From: JBKPDV01 sp046728075
GTDB taxonomy: Bacteria > Acidobacteriota > Thermoanaerobaculia > UBA5066 > Gp7-AA6
Direction: 5' to 3'
Length of the DNA: 22,739 nt
NCBI GenBank assembly: GCA_046728075.1
Contig: JBKPDV010000072.1
Span: 1 to 22,739 of the forward strand
The translations under genes were made by a program, and so were the position numbers. The notes under the pieces were generated by a model. It saw only the letters and a program-made list of their open reading frames with translations. It made no database searches and was not told the origin of the DNA. Shown here piece by piece: positions 21,848-22,739 of this stretch; within the stretch, counting starts at the first letter, position 1; each line of letters starts with the position of its first letter.

Positions 21848-22695
21848 CACGCAAACAGGCGCTGGGGCGGGGACTCTCCGCGCTGCTCCCAGGCAAAGAC
21901 GATGTTCCACGGGGAACATCCGCCCGCGAGGTGGAGATCGACCGCCTTCTTCCTTCGCGTTTCCAGCCCCGACGCCACTTCGGGGAAGAGAGGCTCGCCG
22001 AGCTTGCCGCCTCGATCCGGGAGCAGGGGGTCGTCCAGCCGATCGTGGTCGTGCCCCGAGGGGAGAGATTCGAGATCGTCGCGGGAGAGCGCCGCTGGCG
22101 GGCCGCGGCTGCCGCAGGTCTGACACGCGTGCCGGTCGTCGTGCGGGAAAAGCAGTCCGACAAGGAGCTTCTGGAAATCGCCCTGGTGGAAAACCTTCAA
22201 CGGGAAGACTTAAACCCGCTGGAGGCGGCGGGGGCCTATGCCCGCCTGAAGGAAGAGTTCCATTTGACGCAGGAGGAGGTTGCCCGGCGGGTCGGCAAGG
22301 ACCGGGCAACCGTTGCCAACAGTCTGAGGCTGCTGAAGTTGCCAGCGAGCGTACGCGAAAAAATCCTTCGGGGTGACCTTTCGGGAGGCCACGCGCGGGC
22401 CTTGGCGGCCCTCGGTTCGGCGGACGACTGCGAGAGGCTTGCCGAGGAAGTGGTGCGCCGGGCGCTCTCGGTACGCCAGACTGAAAAGCGCGTGGCGGCT
22501 GTGCTGAAGGGTCCGCAGCTGCGCCACGAGAAGCGGCGGGATCCATTTACCCGCGACGCCGAAGAGAAGCTGTCGCGGCGTCTTTCGACCCGAGTCCGCA
22601 TCGTGCGGCGCCGGCGGGGGGGAAAGATCGAGATCACGTTCGGCTCCGAGGAGGAGCTCATCGGGCTCTATGAAAGACTGACAGGGAAGGGGTGA
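21844..22695 (+). CDS. parB: ParB (Spo0J), parS-binding CTPase
   Basis: ParB binds parS, spreads as a CTP-dependent clamp and recruits ParA and condensin. The 283-residue protein begins RKQALGRGLSALLPG, the ParA-stimulating segment, then the CTP-binding motif GERRWRA (81-87), the ENLQREDLNP box (116-125), a helix-turn-helix at about 142-162, and a C-terminal dimerisation domain. The start is GTG 21844, overlapping parA as GTGA. Codons about 20-25 contain an imperfect parS-like sequence. The gene ends inside a small stem-loop. Confidence 0.97.
   Translation: MTRKQALGRGLSALLPGKDDVPRGTSAREVEIDRLLPSRFQPRRHFGEERLAELAASIREQGVVQPIVVVPRGERFEIVAGERRWRAAAAAGLTRVPVVVREKQSDKELLEIALVENLQREDLNPLEAAGAYARLKEEFHLTQEEVARRVGKDRATVANSLRLLKLPASVREKILRGDLSGGHARALAALGSADDCERLAEEVVRRALSVRQTEKRVAAVLKGPQLRHEKRRDPFTRDAEEKLSRRLSTRVRIVRRRRGGKIEITFGSEEELIGLYERLTGKG
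21903..21918. promoter_or_regulatory. parS-like site inside parB
   Basis: TGTTCCACGGGGAACA matches the parS palindrome with full outer arms, but the CACGTG core is broken to CACGGG by one base. It encodes VPRGT, the same peptide as the parS in rsmG. It may be a weaker second site or a decayed one. Confidence 0.5.
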
Positions 22696-22703
22696 TTCCC
22701 TGT
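22681..22703 (+). terminator. Stem-loop at the parB stop codon
   Basis: ACAGGGAA (22681-22688) pairs perfectly with TTCCCTGT (22696-22703), and the 7-nt loop contains the parB stop. No T-run follows, so Rho-independent termination is doubtful; it may be an mRNA-stabilising or attenuating hairpin. Confidence 0.4.
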
Positions 22704-22719
22704 CTAGGGGAGGCCGCCA

Positions 22720-22739
22720 ATGAGGGTCAGATCCGACGG
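22720..22739 (+). CDS. Start of an unidentified gene after parB
   Basis: ATG at 22720 is preceded by AGGGGAGG about 6 nt upstream, a strong ribosome-binding site. Only six codons (MRVRSD) are in the window, too few to identify the product. Confidence 0.4.

Noticed and set aside
20900..22546. A 548-codon open frame on the minus strand opposite parA and parB
   Set aside because: It is antisense to well-supported parA and parB, Pro/Arg/Ser-rich as shadows are, with no homology seen.

Overview
The window is a GC-rich (about 60-65% by eye) bacterial chromosome segment centred on the replication origin. It carries the classic dnaA-dnaN-recF-gyrB-gyrA set and the rpmH-rnpA-yidD-yidC-jag-mnmE-mnmG-rsmG-parA-parB set. 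A YidC with a large periplasmic domain and a GyrB with the long TOPRIM insertion point to a Gram-negative cell plan. Acidobacteriota or a neighbouring phylum is my best guess, with low certainty. I see no mobile element, CRISPR array, tRNA or rRNA.

Layout. All genes left of about 13.47 kb are on the minus strand and all genes right of 13.67 kb are on the plus strand, so everything is transcribed away from one point between dnaA and rpmH. Minus strand, read from the origin outward: dnaA, dnaN, recF, gyrB, gyrA, a transaldolase-like gene, a DUF507-type gene, then a vitamin B6 block (pdxR-like MocR regulator, pdxS, pdxT) and the start of a crotonase-family gene. Plus strand: rpmH, rnpA, yidD, yidC, jag, mnmE, mnmG, rsmG, parA, parB, and the first codons of an unknown gene. 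A parS palindrome sits in the last codons of rsmG, and three DnaA boxes lie just upstream of dnaA.

How the genes work together. The core encodes initiation (DnaA), the sliding clamp (DnaN), gap repair (RecF), supercoiling (GyrAB) and origin segregation (ParABS). With it go a ribosomal protein, the RNase P protein, membrane insertion (YidC/YidD), tRNA U34 modification (MnmEG) and 16S rRNA methylation (RsmG). The B6 block makes pyridoxal phosphate by the DXP-independent route and probably carries its own PLP-sensing regulator.

Most unusual signal. Most intergenic gaps that are not 4-nt overlaps are filled with short tandem arrays of period exactly 7 bp. They are usually arranged as two arms in inverted orientation around a 10-40 nt spacer. 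The heptamer differs from locus to locus, but the two arms of one locus are reverse complements, and neighbouring loci tend to share related heptamers. Arms often run from just after one stop codon to just before the next start codon, where no Shine-Dalgarno is visible. I know of no described element with this architecture in this setting. A second oddity is a transaldolase-family protein whose three key catalytic positions are all replaced.
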